Origin: Ruminococcaceae bacterium UBA3451
Lineage (GTDB): Bacteria; Bacillota; Clostridia; Oscillospirales; Acutalibacteraceae
DNA: 9,075 nt
Reading direction: 5' to 3'
Assembly (NCBI GenBank): GCA_002378845.1
Contig: DFRY01000025.1
Coordinates: 25,561 to 34,635 of the forward strand
The notes beneath the pieces are model-generated. The model made no database searches. It was not told the DNA's origin and saw only the letters and a list, made by a program, of their open reading frames with translations. Both the position numbers and the translations under genes were made by a program. Position 1 is the first letter of the stretch, and each line of letters starts with the position of its first letter. Of the stretch, positions 1 through 6,188 are shown in pieces.

Positions 1-343
1 AAACAACGCGTCCTTTCCGGAGAAGCTGCATACCAAAGCGACTTCCCTTAAAATCGAAACCGGACATGCCGTTTCCCGCAAAGAAATTTTACAGGAAACT
101 CTGCGGCAATTGGAAGCCCTGCTGAAAATAGAAAAAAGCGGCGGAAACAGCACAGTGATCTCGCATTATAAAAGTCTGTGCGTTTCGCTGAACCGCCAGG
201 TCAGCTTCACCCGCAATAAAGAAAGTGTAACCGGAACCGCAGTGGATATTTCACCCGAAGGCGAACTGATTGTGCGGTGCGAAGACGGCACGCTGTTCCC
301 CGTTAATTCCGGTGAAGTTACAGTTCAAGGGATTTACGAATAA
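1..343 (+). CDS. birA: Biotin--[acetyl-CoA-carboxylase] ligase, C-terminal part (partial)
   Basis: The reading frame is open from base 2 and ends with TAA at 341-343, so the gene enters from the left edge and about 113 codons are visible. The segment opens with NNASFPEKL followed by ATSL, which matches the end of the BPL/LplA catalytic domain, where an N-rich strand is followed by FPxxL and ATSL. After a helical stretch (QETLRQLEALL) comes the small SH3-like C-terminal domain, with GTAVDISPEGELIV and a final SGEVTVQGIY. The family joins biotin to the lysine of biotin-carrier proteins such as AccB through biotinyl-5'-AMP, in the cytoplasm. Whether an N-terminal DNA-binding domain is present (bifunctional BirA repressor) cannot be seen. 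It converges on the glnS gene across a shared terminator. Family identification is confident; the gene symbol is by homology only. Confidence 0.85.
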   Translation, partial: NNASFPEKLHTKATSLKIETGHAVSRKEILQETLRQLEALLKIEKSGGNSTVISHYKSLCVSLNRQVSFTRNKESVTGTAVDISPEGELIVRCEDGTLFPVNSGEVTVQGIYE

Positions 344-365
344 ACAAAGGAATAACCTAAAACAA

Positions 366-417
366 AGCCTGTTTCGCGGGATGGATCGTTTCCATCCAAT
401 TGAAACAGGCTCTTTTT
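366..417. terminator. Bidirectional rho-independent terminator between biotin ligase and glnS
   Basis: A perfect 10-bp outer stem (AGCCTGTTTC at 366-375, GAAACAGGCT at 402-411) encloses a second inner stem (GGATGGA / TCCATCC). It is followed on the plus strand by CTTTTTATT. On the minus strand the flanking bases read as a T-rich run as well (TTTGTTTT), so the hairpin can end both the plus-strand biotin ligase transcript and the minus-strand glnS transcript. It begins about 22 bases after the biotin ligase stop codon and abuts the glnS stop codon. Confidence 0.9.
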
Positions 418-418
418 A

Positions 419-2101
419 TTATTTCTTTTTAAAGCTGTCTTTCAGCGATACAGAGCGGTTGAACACCAGATGTTCCGGTGTGCTGTCGCGGTTGTCCTGA
501 CAGAAATAGCCCTGACGCATGAACTGGAACGACTGTGAATTTTCCGAAGCAAGCACCGGTTCCACTTTACAACCGGAAAGCACCTTCAAAGAGTCTGGAT
601 TCAGTTCCTCCAGAAAATCCCCCGCTTCCGGGTCCGGCACGGTGAACAGACTGTCATATAGCCTTACTTCCGCATCGATTGCTGTTTTTGCGTCCGCCCA
701 GTGGATGGTTCCCTTAATCTTTCGTCCGTCCGGCGTGTTACCGCCGCGGGTGAGCGGATCATACTCGGCATACACTTCAACAACCTTTCCGTTCTCATCC
801 TTTTTGCAGCCGGTGCAGCGAACAATATAGGTTGTCTTCAGTCTTACTTCATTGCCGGGAAACAAGCGGAAATAGCCCTTGACCGGCTCTTCCATAAAGT
901 CGTCTTCTTCAATCCAAAGTTCGCGTGAGAAAGACACGGTGCGTGTGCCGTCCTCCGGTCGTTCCGGATTGTTCTCCACTTCAAATTCTTCGGTCTGATT
1001 TTCCGGGTAATTGGTTAAAATCAACTTCACCGGGTTCAGAACCGCCATGGTTCGCTGTGCGTTGTGGTTTAAATCCTCACGCAGGCAATGCTCCAAAAAG
1101 CTGTATTCTACCGTACTGTTGACCTTTGCCACACCGATTCGGTCGCAGAAATTACGAATGGAAGCCGGTGTGTAACCGCGGCGGCGCAGACCGCAGAGAG
1201 TCGGCATGCGGGGGTCATCCCAACCGCTGACATAACTGTTTTCTACCAGTTGGCGAAGCTTTCGCTTGCTCATTACCGTATTATTGATTCCAAGGCGCGC
1301 AAACTCAATCTGCCTTGGCTTTGCAGGCAAATCAATATGGTTGATTACCCAGTCGTAAAGCGGACGGTGATCTTCAAATTCCAAGGAGCAAAGCGAATGG
1401 GTAATTCCTTCCAATGCGTCCTCAATAGGGTGCGCAAAATCATACATCGGATAAATGCACCAGGTCTCCCCTGTACGATGGTGCGACATATGATTAATCC
1501 GGTAAATAACCGGGTCACGCATATTAAAATTACCGGAAGCGAGATCTATTTTTGCCCGAAGCGTCATTTTTCCGTCTTCAAACTCACCGTTTTTCATCCG
1601 CTCAAACAGTGCAAGGCTTTCTTCCACCGGTCTGTCACGGTACGGACTGACTGCCGGATGAGACAAATCCCCCCTGTTTTCGCGCATCTGATCGGGGGTT
1701 AGCTCACATACATAAGCAAGCCCTTCCCGAATCAACTTTGTAGCAAATTCGTACATTTTCGGGAAATAATCCGATGCATAATAAAAACGGTCATCCCAGG
1801 TAAAACCGAGCCATTTAATGTCTTCCTGAATGGCGTCCACGTATTCGGTATCTTCTTTGGTGGGGTTGGTATCGTCCATGCGCAAATTGCATATGCCATT
1901 AAACTTTTCTGCGGTACCAAAGTCAATACAGATTGCTTTGGCATGGCCAATGTGCAGGTAACCGTTCGGCTCAGGCGGAAAACGGGTGTGAACCTTTTTG
2001 CCTTCAAACCGACCGCCGGGAGCAACATCTTCCTCAATGAATGTATGAATAAAATTACTGGAACCTTCTGTTTCTTCTGTTGTTATAATTTCGTCACTCA
2101 T
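419..2101 (-). CDS. glnS: Glutaminyl-tRNA synthetase
   Basis: A 560-residue class I aminoacyl-tRNA synthetase that charges tRNA(Gln) with glutamine using ATP. The Rossmann catalytic core carries PPEPNGYLHIGHAKA with the HIGH motif at residues 50-53, the DDTNP segment near 76-80, and the second signature VMSKRK at 276-281, in the form typical of GlnRS rather than GluRS. The C-terminal third (from about residue 350) fits the two beta-barrel anticodon-binding domains. The length is normal for bacterial GlnRS (about 550). The ATG at 2099-2101 is preceded by AAGGAG (minus strand of 2110-2115), which overlaps the stop codon of gltX, so the two genes are probably translationally coupled in one operon. 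GlnRS is patchily distributed in Firmicutes, where Gln-tRNA(Gln) is often made by GatCAB. No disruption is visible. Confidence 0.97.
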   Translation of the reverse strand: MSDEIITTEETEGSSNFIHTFIEEDVAPGGRFEGKKVHTRFPPEPNGYLHIGHAKAICIDFGTAEKFNGICNLRMDDTNPTKEDTEYVDAIQEDIKWLGFTWDDRFYYASDYFPKMYEFATKLIREGLAYVCELTPDQMRENRGDLSHPAVSPYRDRPVEESLALFERMKNGEFEDGKMTLRAKIDLASGNFNMRDPVIYRINHMSHHRTGETWCIYPMYDFAHPIEDALEGITHSLCSLEFEDHRPLYDWVINHIDLPAKPRQIEFARLGINNTVMSKRKLRQLVENSYVSGWDDPRMPTLCGLRRRGYTPASIRNFCDRIGVAKVNSTVEYSFLEHCLREDLNHNAQRTMAVLNPVKLILTNYPENQTEEFEVENNPERPEDGTRTVSFSRELWIEEDDFMEEPVKGYFRLFPGNEVRLKTTYIVRCTGCKKDENGKVVEVYAEYDPLTRGGNTPDGRKIKGTIHWADAKTAIDAEVRLYDSLFTVPDPEAGDFLEELNPDSLKVLSGCKVEPVLASENSQSFQFMRQGYFCQDNRDSTPEHLVFNRSVSLKDSFKKK

Positions 2102-2113
2102 GTTATCTGCTCC

Positions 2114-3583
2114 TTAAGCCATTAATTTCTCAAGCCCGACATACAGTCGCCGAATGGATTCGGTTTTGCCGAGAATCGCAAGAATCTCCATCGCGCCGCC
2201 CGGGGTCACCGTCATTCCGGCCGCGGCAATCCGAACCGGCCAAAGCAACGTGCCGTTTTTCACTTCCAGCTTCTGGGCAAGCTCCATCAGCACATCGTGC
2301 AAATGCTCAACGGACCAGTCGCCCTCCGTTTCCAGCACGGCAATGGACTGCTTCAGCATTTCGGCTGAATTTTCCAAATTGGTCTTACTCTTTTTATTCA
2401 CAAAGAAATCCGCCGGGTAATCCGGCAGTTCTTTCAGGAACGCAATTAATTCTGGAATTTGTGTGAACTTCGTCACGCGCGGCTGCAGGATGGAAGCCAG
2501 AACAGCCCAATTCAGCTGCTGGCCGGGGAACACTTCCTCAAAATACGGCATGGCTTTCTCAATAAATTCATCCTGTTCCATACCGCGGATATATTCGCCG
2601 TTAAACCAGGTCAGCTTGTCGTAATCGAACACGGCAGGCGACTTGCTGATACCGTCGATGGAAAAATTCTCAGTCAGTTCCGAAAGAGTAAAAAGTTCGC
2701 GGTTTTCTTTGGGGCACCAGCCCAAAAGCGCTATGTAGTTGACAATGGTTTCGGGCAGGTAACCTTCTTTAATCAAATCCGCAAATCCGGTGGAACCGTG
2801 GCGTTTGGACAACTTGCTTACCGTTCCGTCATCGTTCTTACCCATAATGAGCGGAAGATGCACGTAAGTGGGCAGTTCCCAACCGAATGCCTCATACAGC
2901 AAATTGTATTTTGGTGTGGAAGTAAGGTACTCACTGCCGCGAACCACATGGGTAATATGCATCAGGTGGTCGTCGATTACGTTTGCAAAGTTATAGGTCG
3001 GGTATCCGTCGGATTTTATTAAAATCTGGTCTTCCAGTTCCTTGTTCTCAATGGTAATAGAACCGTACACCGCATCATCAAACGTGGTAGAACCTTCAAA
3101 AGGCATTTTCTGCCGGATAACATAAGGCGTATTTGCGGCCAGAAGTCGTTCCACTTCCTCCTGCGGCAAGTTGCGGCAGTGGCGGTCATATCCGCCGGAA
3201 AATTCGCCGTCGCCCTTGCTTTCGTGAAGGGCATCCAGCCTTTCCTTGGTGCAGAAGCAGTAATAGGCTTTCCCAGATTTTACTAACTGTTCCGCATAAG
3301 GCTTGTAAATATCCTTGCGCTCGCTCTGCACATAAGGACCGTATTCCCCGCCAATGTCAGGGCCTTCGTCGTGATTCAAACCAACTTGACGAAGTGTATT
3401 GTAAATAATATCGACTGCGCCCTCCACAAGCCTTTCCTGGTCGGTGTCCTCAATGCGAAGCACAAAAGTGCCCCCAAGGGACTTGGCGATCAAATATTCA
3501 TACAAGGCGGTACGCAAATTGCCGACATGCATAAAACCGGTCGGGCTGGGCGCAAACCTTGTTCTTACTGTATTTTCCGACAT
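2114..3583 (-). CDS. gltX: Glutamyl-tRNA synthetase
   Basis: A 489-residue class I synthetase that attaches glutamate to tRNA(Glu). RFAPSPTGFMHVGNLRTA (residues 9-26) contains the HIGH-equivalent HVGN at 19-22, and SKLSKRHGS near 256-264 is the KMSKS-equivalent loop. Cysteines at 109 and 111 (CFC) and at 136 (YDRHC) fit the zinc-binding insertion seen in many bacterial GluRS. The alpha-helical anticodon-binding region fills the C-terminal third. The ATG at 3581-3583 was chosen because AGAGGGG lies about 7 bases upstream; an in-frame TTG at 3610 would add nine residues but has no better ribosome binding site. The leader from the predicted promoter is only about 44 bases, too short for a T-box. 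First gene of a gltX-glnS operon. Whether the enzyme is discriminating or also misacylates tRNA(Gln) cannot be told by eye. Confidence 0.97.
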   Translation of the reverse strand: MSENTVRTRFAPSPTGFMHVGNLRTALYEYLIAKSLGGTFVLRIEDTDQERLVEGAVDIIYNTLRQVGLNHDEGPDIGGEYGPYVQSERKDIYKPYAEQLVKSGKAYYCFCTKERLDALHESKGDGEFSGGYDRHCRNLPQEEVERLLAANTPYVIRQKMPFEGSTTFDDAVYGSITIENKELEDQILIKSDGYPTYNFANVIDDHLMHITHVVRGSEYLTSTPKYNLLYEAFGWELPTYVHLPLIMGKNDDGTVSKLSKRHGSTGFADLIKEGYLPETIVNYIALLGWCPKENRELFTLSELTENFSIDGISKSPAVFDYDKLTWFNGEYIRGMEQDEFIEKAMPYFEEVFPGQQLNWAVLASILQPRVTKFTQIPELIAFLKELPDYPADFFVNKKSKTNLENSAEMLKQSIAVLETEGDWSVEHLHDVLMELAQKLEVKNGTLLWPVRIAAAGMTVTPGGAMEILAILGKTESIRRLYVGLEKLMA

Positions 3584-3633
3584 TATGAAACCCCTCTCAT
3601 CTGGAAACAAGTTATTTTTGTATCAATTTTATC

Positions 3634-3662
3634 ATTATAACAAATCAAGCGGGATTATTCAA
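3634..3662 (-). promoter_or_regulatory. Sigma-A-type promoter of gltX-glnS
   Basis: On the minus strand, TTGAAT (3657-3662) and a perfect TATAAT (3634-3639) are separated by exactly 17 bases. The -35 box overlaps the TGA stop codon of the upstream M15 peptidase gene (3659-3661). The predicted start lies around 3627, giving a short leader of about 44 bases to the gltX ATG. No terminator hairpin is seen between the peptidase gene and this promoter, so readthrough from upstream is possible. Confidence 0.8.
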
Positions 3663-4489
3663 TCGCCCGTTGTCTGATTTTTCTTTAAATAGTCAACATA
3701 TTCCTCCAAACACAGGTGCAATTCATTCATTTTTTTCGCGTTTTCTATTCCGACGTAACGGTAATGCCACGGTTCATACTTGATTTTCGTAATGTCCTGC
3801 TTGTCCGCCGGGTAACGCAGAATAAAACCGTAGTCCGGTGCGTGCTTTTGCAGCCAGTTGGAGGCCGGAGTTCCTCCAAAATTTTCAAGAACGCCGTTCA
3901 GGTCAACGGCAAGGCCGGTATTATGCTCGCTGTAGTCTGCCCGTGCAACTGACGTTTCCGCCTTAGCCAAAGCTTCAACATAATCCAGCCCTGTTTTGAC
4001 ATAGTTTTGAATTTCCTGTTCAAACAGCATCTGCTGCTTTTCGGGGCTGCGGTAACCGGAGGAAAGCCAAATTGAAATTCCGTCTTTCTGTGCCGCATCG
4101 TGCATTTGGCGGTACGGTTCGACAATGCGGGAATCAAGGTCCACATTGTAAGCGTGCACGATTACATTCTGGAATTTGTCCGGCATTTTATTATCGTAAT
4201 TTACCAAAGTTAATTTCCAATCTCTTAACGGGTGCGGAAGTGCGGACGAAACCGGAGCACTGGCCGGAGCACCGGCCGGGTTTTCCGAATTCTGAGACGC
4301 CTGTGAAGGAACCTGTGAATTCGCGGAACTACGAGGAACGGTATTTTCCACATGTTTGGTATCCACATAATCAAACGCGGTGATAAAAGCGGCTGTAGCC
4401 GCAACCATAAGACCAAGTTCAACCACAACCACGAGTAACGAAGAAAAGAATTTTTTTAATCTGCTGTTTTTAGAATTCTGTTTTAACAT
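3659..4489 (-). CDS. Membrane-anchored M15 metallopeptidase, D-alanyl-D-alanine carboxypeptidase (VanY/DdcB-like)
   Basis: A 276-residue protein likely to trim the terminal D-Ala from peptidoglycan stem peptides on the outer face of the membrane. A short basic N-terminus (KNSRLKKFF) is followed by one hydrophobic helix at about residues 17-38, then a Ser/Pro/Ala/Asn-rich spacer to about 88 and the VanY-type catalytic domain. Visible motifs are SGYRSP at 144-149, SEHNTGLAVD at 187-196 (zinc ligands His189 and Asp196), and EPWHYRYVG at 239-247 (catalytic Glu239, zinc ligand His242). All key residues are present. I chose the ATG at 4487-4489 because AAGTGGGTGA just upstream resembles a ribosome binding site and the basic residues then sit next to the anchor. 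An ATG at 4516 in the same frame would add nine acidic/neutral residues but has no Shine-Dalgarno sequence. Substrate is inferred from family; no vancomycin-resistance neighbours are present. Confidence 0.92.
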   Translation of the reverse strand: MLKQNSKNSRLKKFFSSLLVVVVELGLMVAATAAFITAFDYVDTKHVENTVPRSSANSQVPSQASQNSENPAGAPASAPVSSALPHPLRDWKLTLVNYDNKMPDKFQNVIVHAYNVDLDSRIVEPYRQMHDAAQKDGISIWLSSGYRSPEKQQMLFEQEIQNYVKTGLDYVEALAKAETSVARADYSEHNTGLAVDLNGVLENFGGTPASNWLQKHAPDYGFILRYPADKQDITKIKYEPWHYRYVGIENAKKMNELHLCLEEYVDYLKKNQTTGD

Positions 4490-4535
4490 CCAGTCACCCA
4501 CTTGAAAATCTTCCATTTTAAATTTGTCAAAATCT

Positions 4536-4541
4536 ATTATA
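4536..4541 (-). promoter_or_regulatory. Possible -10 box for the M15 peptidase gene
   Basis: A perfect minus-strand TATAAT lies about 47 bases upstream of the preferred peptidase start. No good -35 is found 16-18 bases further upstream (the candidates read GAATTA, CGAATT and GCGAAT). The placement would leave almost no leader for the alternative upstream ATG at 4516, which favours the start at 4489. The whole intergenic stretch is AT-rich, so a chance match is possible. Confidence 0.4.
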
Positions 4542-4575
4542 ATACAAATTCAACCAATAATTCGCTGTCGTTCTT

Positions 4576-4605
4576 TTGGCAAAATTAGTAAATAAAGCGT
4601 ATTAT
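4576..4605 (+). promoter_or_regulatory. Likely promoter of the superoxide dismutase cluster
   Basis: TTGGCA (4576-4581) and TATTAT (4600-4605) are separated by 18 bases and lie about 30 bases upstream of the GTG start of the superoxide dismutase gene. It is divergent from the M15 peptidase gene, with the two promoter regions within about 70 bases. I see no clear operator or sporulation-sigma consensus. Confidence 0.55.
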
Positions 4606-4635
4606 ATATTAATTTGAATAAAGAGATGATGCGCC

Positions 4636-5262
4636 GTGAATAACCACTATCCTTTTGAGCTGATCCCGCTTCCTTATGACTATCAGGCACTCGAACCTTA
4701 TATTGACACGCAGACGATGATGGTTCACCATGACGGACATTTAAAAACCTATGTGGATAATTTAAATAAGGCATTGAGGGATTATCCCAAATACCACTTC
4801 TGGAGCCTGGAAAAACTGCTTATCAACGTTGACCGTCTGCCCGGAAAAATACGCACAGCGGTAAAAAATAACGGAGGCGGAGTATATAATCACGATTTTT
4901 ACTTTTACATTATGGGAAACACAAATAACGAACCCTCCCAAAAAATGCTGCGCTTAATTGAAAATTCATTTGGAAGTTATAATCAGTTTTTTACGAAATT
5001 CAAAGAAGCTGCCCTTTCGGTTTTCGGCTCCGGCTGGGCAATCCTTGCGGCCGACCCGAACGGCGGAATGCGGATTGTTACAATCGCAAATCAGGATACG
5101 CTGCTTCGAACCCGGCTTTTCCCCATTCTTTCCATCGACGTTTGGGAACATGCCTATTACTTAAAACATCAAAACCGAAGAGCCGACTATATTGATGACT
5201 GGTTCCACGTAATTGATTGGAGAGCTGTAGAGGATAACCTGATAGCAGGAAGATTGTTATGA
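4636..5262 (+). CDS. Superoxide dismutase, Fe/Mn family
   Basis: A 208-residue protein of the Fe/Mn superoxide dismutase family, which converts superoxide to oxygen and hydrogen peroxide. The N-terminal hairpin domain has PFELIPLPYDYQALEPYID, then VHHDGHLKTYVDN with metal ligand His31 and conserved Tyr39. The second ligand is His86 in GGGVYNHDFYF, and the C-terminal domain supplies Asp168 and His172 in DVWEHAYY. All four metal ligands are present. The outer-sphere glutamine sits in ANQD (Gln153), the usual manganese-type position, with Gly instead of Gln in the first domain; metal use is still inferred. The motif usually written GGHxNHxxFW is altered (Val83, Phe/Tyr instead of Phe-Trp). The start is GTG at 4636, with AAGAG about 10 bases upstream; no in-frame ATG fits. 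It overlaps the next gene by 4 bp. No signal peptide is seen, so the protein is probably cytoplasmic or spore-associated. Confidence 0.92.
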   Translation: MNNHYPFELIPLPYDYQALEPYIDTQTMMVHHDGHLKTYVDNLNKALRDYPKYHFWSLEKLLINVDRLPGKIRTAVKNNGGGVYNHDFYFYIMGNTNNEPSQKMLRLIENSFGSYNQFFTKFKEAALSVFGSGWAILAADPNGGMRIVTIANQDTLLRTRLFPILSIDVWEHAYYLKHQNRRADYIDDWFHVIDWRAVEDNLIAGRLL

Positions 5263-5654
5263 GCCAGTGTTATGGTCAAAAACTTGCCGCACTTGGCACC
5301 GCAATTGCAATTCAAATTGCAAACGGCGTCAGTGCGGACGAAGCAAACATTCTAGGGGCGCTGTTTAATGTAATCGGCGACCAATTGGCGTTGATTGCGG
5401 CATCGGAAGTGAGCACCGGCAGCAGTACCGGTACTGGCAATAACAATAATGACAGCAGCGGAAACAGTAAGAGTGAGAGCAACCCGGATGATAAAAGTAA
5501 GAACAACAATGAAACAAAAAACAACGAAAACGATAACAGCGAAAATAAAAACAGAAACAACGGTCAATGGAATGACTACATAAGAAACAGCAGTTACTGG
5601 AATTATGATCCTAATAAAAATCTTGGATTACATAGATCACATACAACTGAATAA
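5259..5654 (+). CDS. Uncharacterised protein with helical head and Asn-rich low-complexity tail
   Basis: A 131-residue protein I cannot assign to a characterised function. Residues 1-50 form a compact, mostly apolar helical segment (AALGTAIAIQIANGVSADEANILGALF, then IGDQLALIAASE), of a type seen in short unannotated clostridial proteins. Residues 51-105 are strongly biased to Asn, Ser, Lys, Asp, Glu and Gly, with almost no hydrophobic residues, so they are probably disordered. The end (residues 103-131) regains aromatics: WNDYIRNSSYWNYDP and a His-containing tail. The ATG at 5259 overlaps the superoxide dismutase stop codon in an ATGA junction, with AGGA about 8-10 bases upstream inside that gene. 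This indicates coupled translation. There is no signal peptide. The head is hydrophobic enough that membrane or partner association is possible. A spore-coat or dismutase-partner role is a guess from context only. Confidence 0.8.
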   Translation: MSQCYGQKLAALGTAIAIQIANGVSADEANILGALFNVIGDQLALIAASEVSTGSSTGTGNNNNDSSGNSKSESNPDDKSKNNNETKNNENDNSENKNRNNGQWNDYIRNSSYWNYDPNKNLGLHRSHTTE

Positions 5655-5693
5655 AAACCTGCTGCCTGCACAATACTGTTGCGGGGTGATTAA

Positions 5694-5873
5694 ATGCAGG
5701 AAAATTATGACCTTAACCCGTTTGGTTCCAATATGCTTTTCGGAAACAACATCGCTTTAAAAGAATATTATGAATCTTTGCCGCATCATGTACAATATGA
5801 AGTGACAACCCATGTACCGGAATTTGACTCGATTGAAGAAATCCGAAATTACGCAGAAGAATTGATGAAGTAG
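5694..5873 (+). CDS. Small uncharacterised protein (59 residues)
   Basis: A short open frame starts with ATG at 5694 and ends with TAG at 5871-5873. It has a very good ribosome binding site (GGGGTGAT, ending three bases before the ATG) and lies 39 bases after the preceding codirectional gene and just before a strong terminator. The product begins MQENYDLNPFGSN and has the middle segment LKEYYESLPHHVQYEV and a C-terminal helix SIEEIRNYAEELMK. The pattern of an E-Y/F-Y-E-S-L-P segment, a V-Q pair, a short break and an S-x-E-E-[LI]-x-x-x-A-E helix resembles small clostridial proteins of unknown function, judged from memory. It is acidic and soluble-looking with no membrane helix. It is probably the last gene of the superoxide dismutase cluster. 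Confidence 0.8.
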   Translation: MQENYDLNPFGSNMLFGNNIALKEYYESLPHHVQYEVTTHVPEFDSIEEIRNYAEELMK

Positions 5874-5877
5874 CCAT

Positions 5878-5920
5878 AAAAAACCGCAGTTGCAGGATAA
5901 ACCCTACAACTGCGGTTTTT
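5878..5920. terminator. Strong bidirectional terminator
   Basis: A 9-bp GC-containing stem (CCGCAGTTG at 5884-5892 with CAACTGCGG at 5907-5915) has an A-run (5878-5883) on one side and a T-run (5916-5920) on the other. A short inner AGG/CCT pairing lies inside the loop. It can stop transcripts in both directions. It sits four bases after the 59-residue gene on the plus strand and about 30 bases after the two-helix membrane protein on the minus strand. Confidence 0.93.
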
Positions 5921-5953
5921 GCACTGCAGGCCAAAACTTATGCAAAAGCAAAT

Positions 5954-6121
5954 TCAGTACATAATCAGAAACAAAATTCCAAAAATCCCACTGAACAGAG
6001 AAAGAATTAATAAGTTTAACTTCAGCATTACGCCGTAACCCGTATTTTTTTCACTGATATACAACGCGGTAACAAGCCCGATAATGGAAAGCACAACGGT
6101 AATTCCGGCCATTACTTTCAT
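5954..6121 (-). CDS. Small two-helix membrane protein (55 residues)
   Basis: A minus-strand frame starts with ATG at 6119-6121 and ends with TGA at 5954-5956. It has a textbook GGAGG nine bases upstream of the start. The product has two hydrophobic segments, residues about 4-22 (MAGITVVLSIIGLVTALYI) and about 35-55 (KLNLLILSLFSGIFGILFLIM, wrapped by charged ends), joined by a polar turn SEKNTGYG. This fits a hairpin with two transmembrane helices. I recognise no family. It lies 67 bases downstream of the MGMT-like gene on the same strand and ends just before the bidirectional terminator, so the two may share a transcript. Coding status rests on the ribosome binding site, the amphipathic/hydrophobic pattern and the fit between gene and terminator. 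Confidence 0.72.
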   Translation of the reverse strand: MKVMAGITVVLSIIGLVTALYISEKNTGYGVMLKLNLLILSLFSGIFGILFLIMY

Positions 6122-6188
6122 AATTGCTTTCCTCCGTACAGCACATTCAAGATCCTTCTTGTCAATACTTACGATTCTTAGGGATGAT

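Noticed and set aside
1088..1702. Long plus-strand open frame of 204 codons opposite glnS
   Set aside because: It lies wholly inside the clear minus-strand glnS gene, has no good ribosome binding site, and its product shows no family pattern.
2459..3022. 187-codon plus-strand open frame opposite gltX
   Set aside because: Antisense shadow of a highly conserved synthetase gene, without recognisable protein features.
3584..3634. T-box riboswitch before the tRNA synthetase operon
   Set aside because: The leader from the predicted promoter is about 44 bases, far too short for a T-box, and no terminator/antiterminator pair is seen.
4524..4543. Plus-strand TTGTCA and TATAAT near the start of the M15 peptidase gene
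   Set aside because: The spacing is only 8 bases, which does not fit a sigma-A promoter; TATAAT there is part of an AT-rich palindrome.
5312..5560. Minus-strand Leu/Ser/Phe-rich open frame resembling a membrane protein
   Set aside because: It is the complement of the Asn/Ser/Lys-rich codons on the plus strand; the apparent hydrophobicity is a by-product of low-complexity DNA.
6160..6165. TTGACA on the minus strand as a promoter for the 55-residue membrane protein
   Set aside because: The -35 is perfect but the positions 16-19 bases downstream do not resemble TATAAT, so I did not list it as a promoter.
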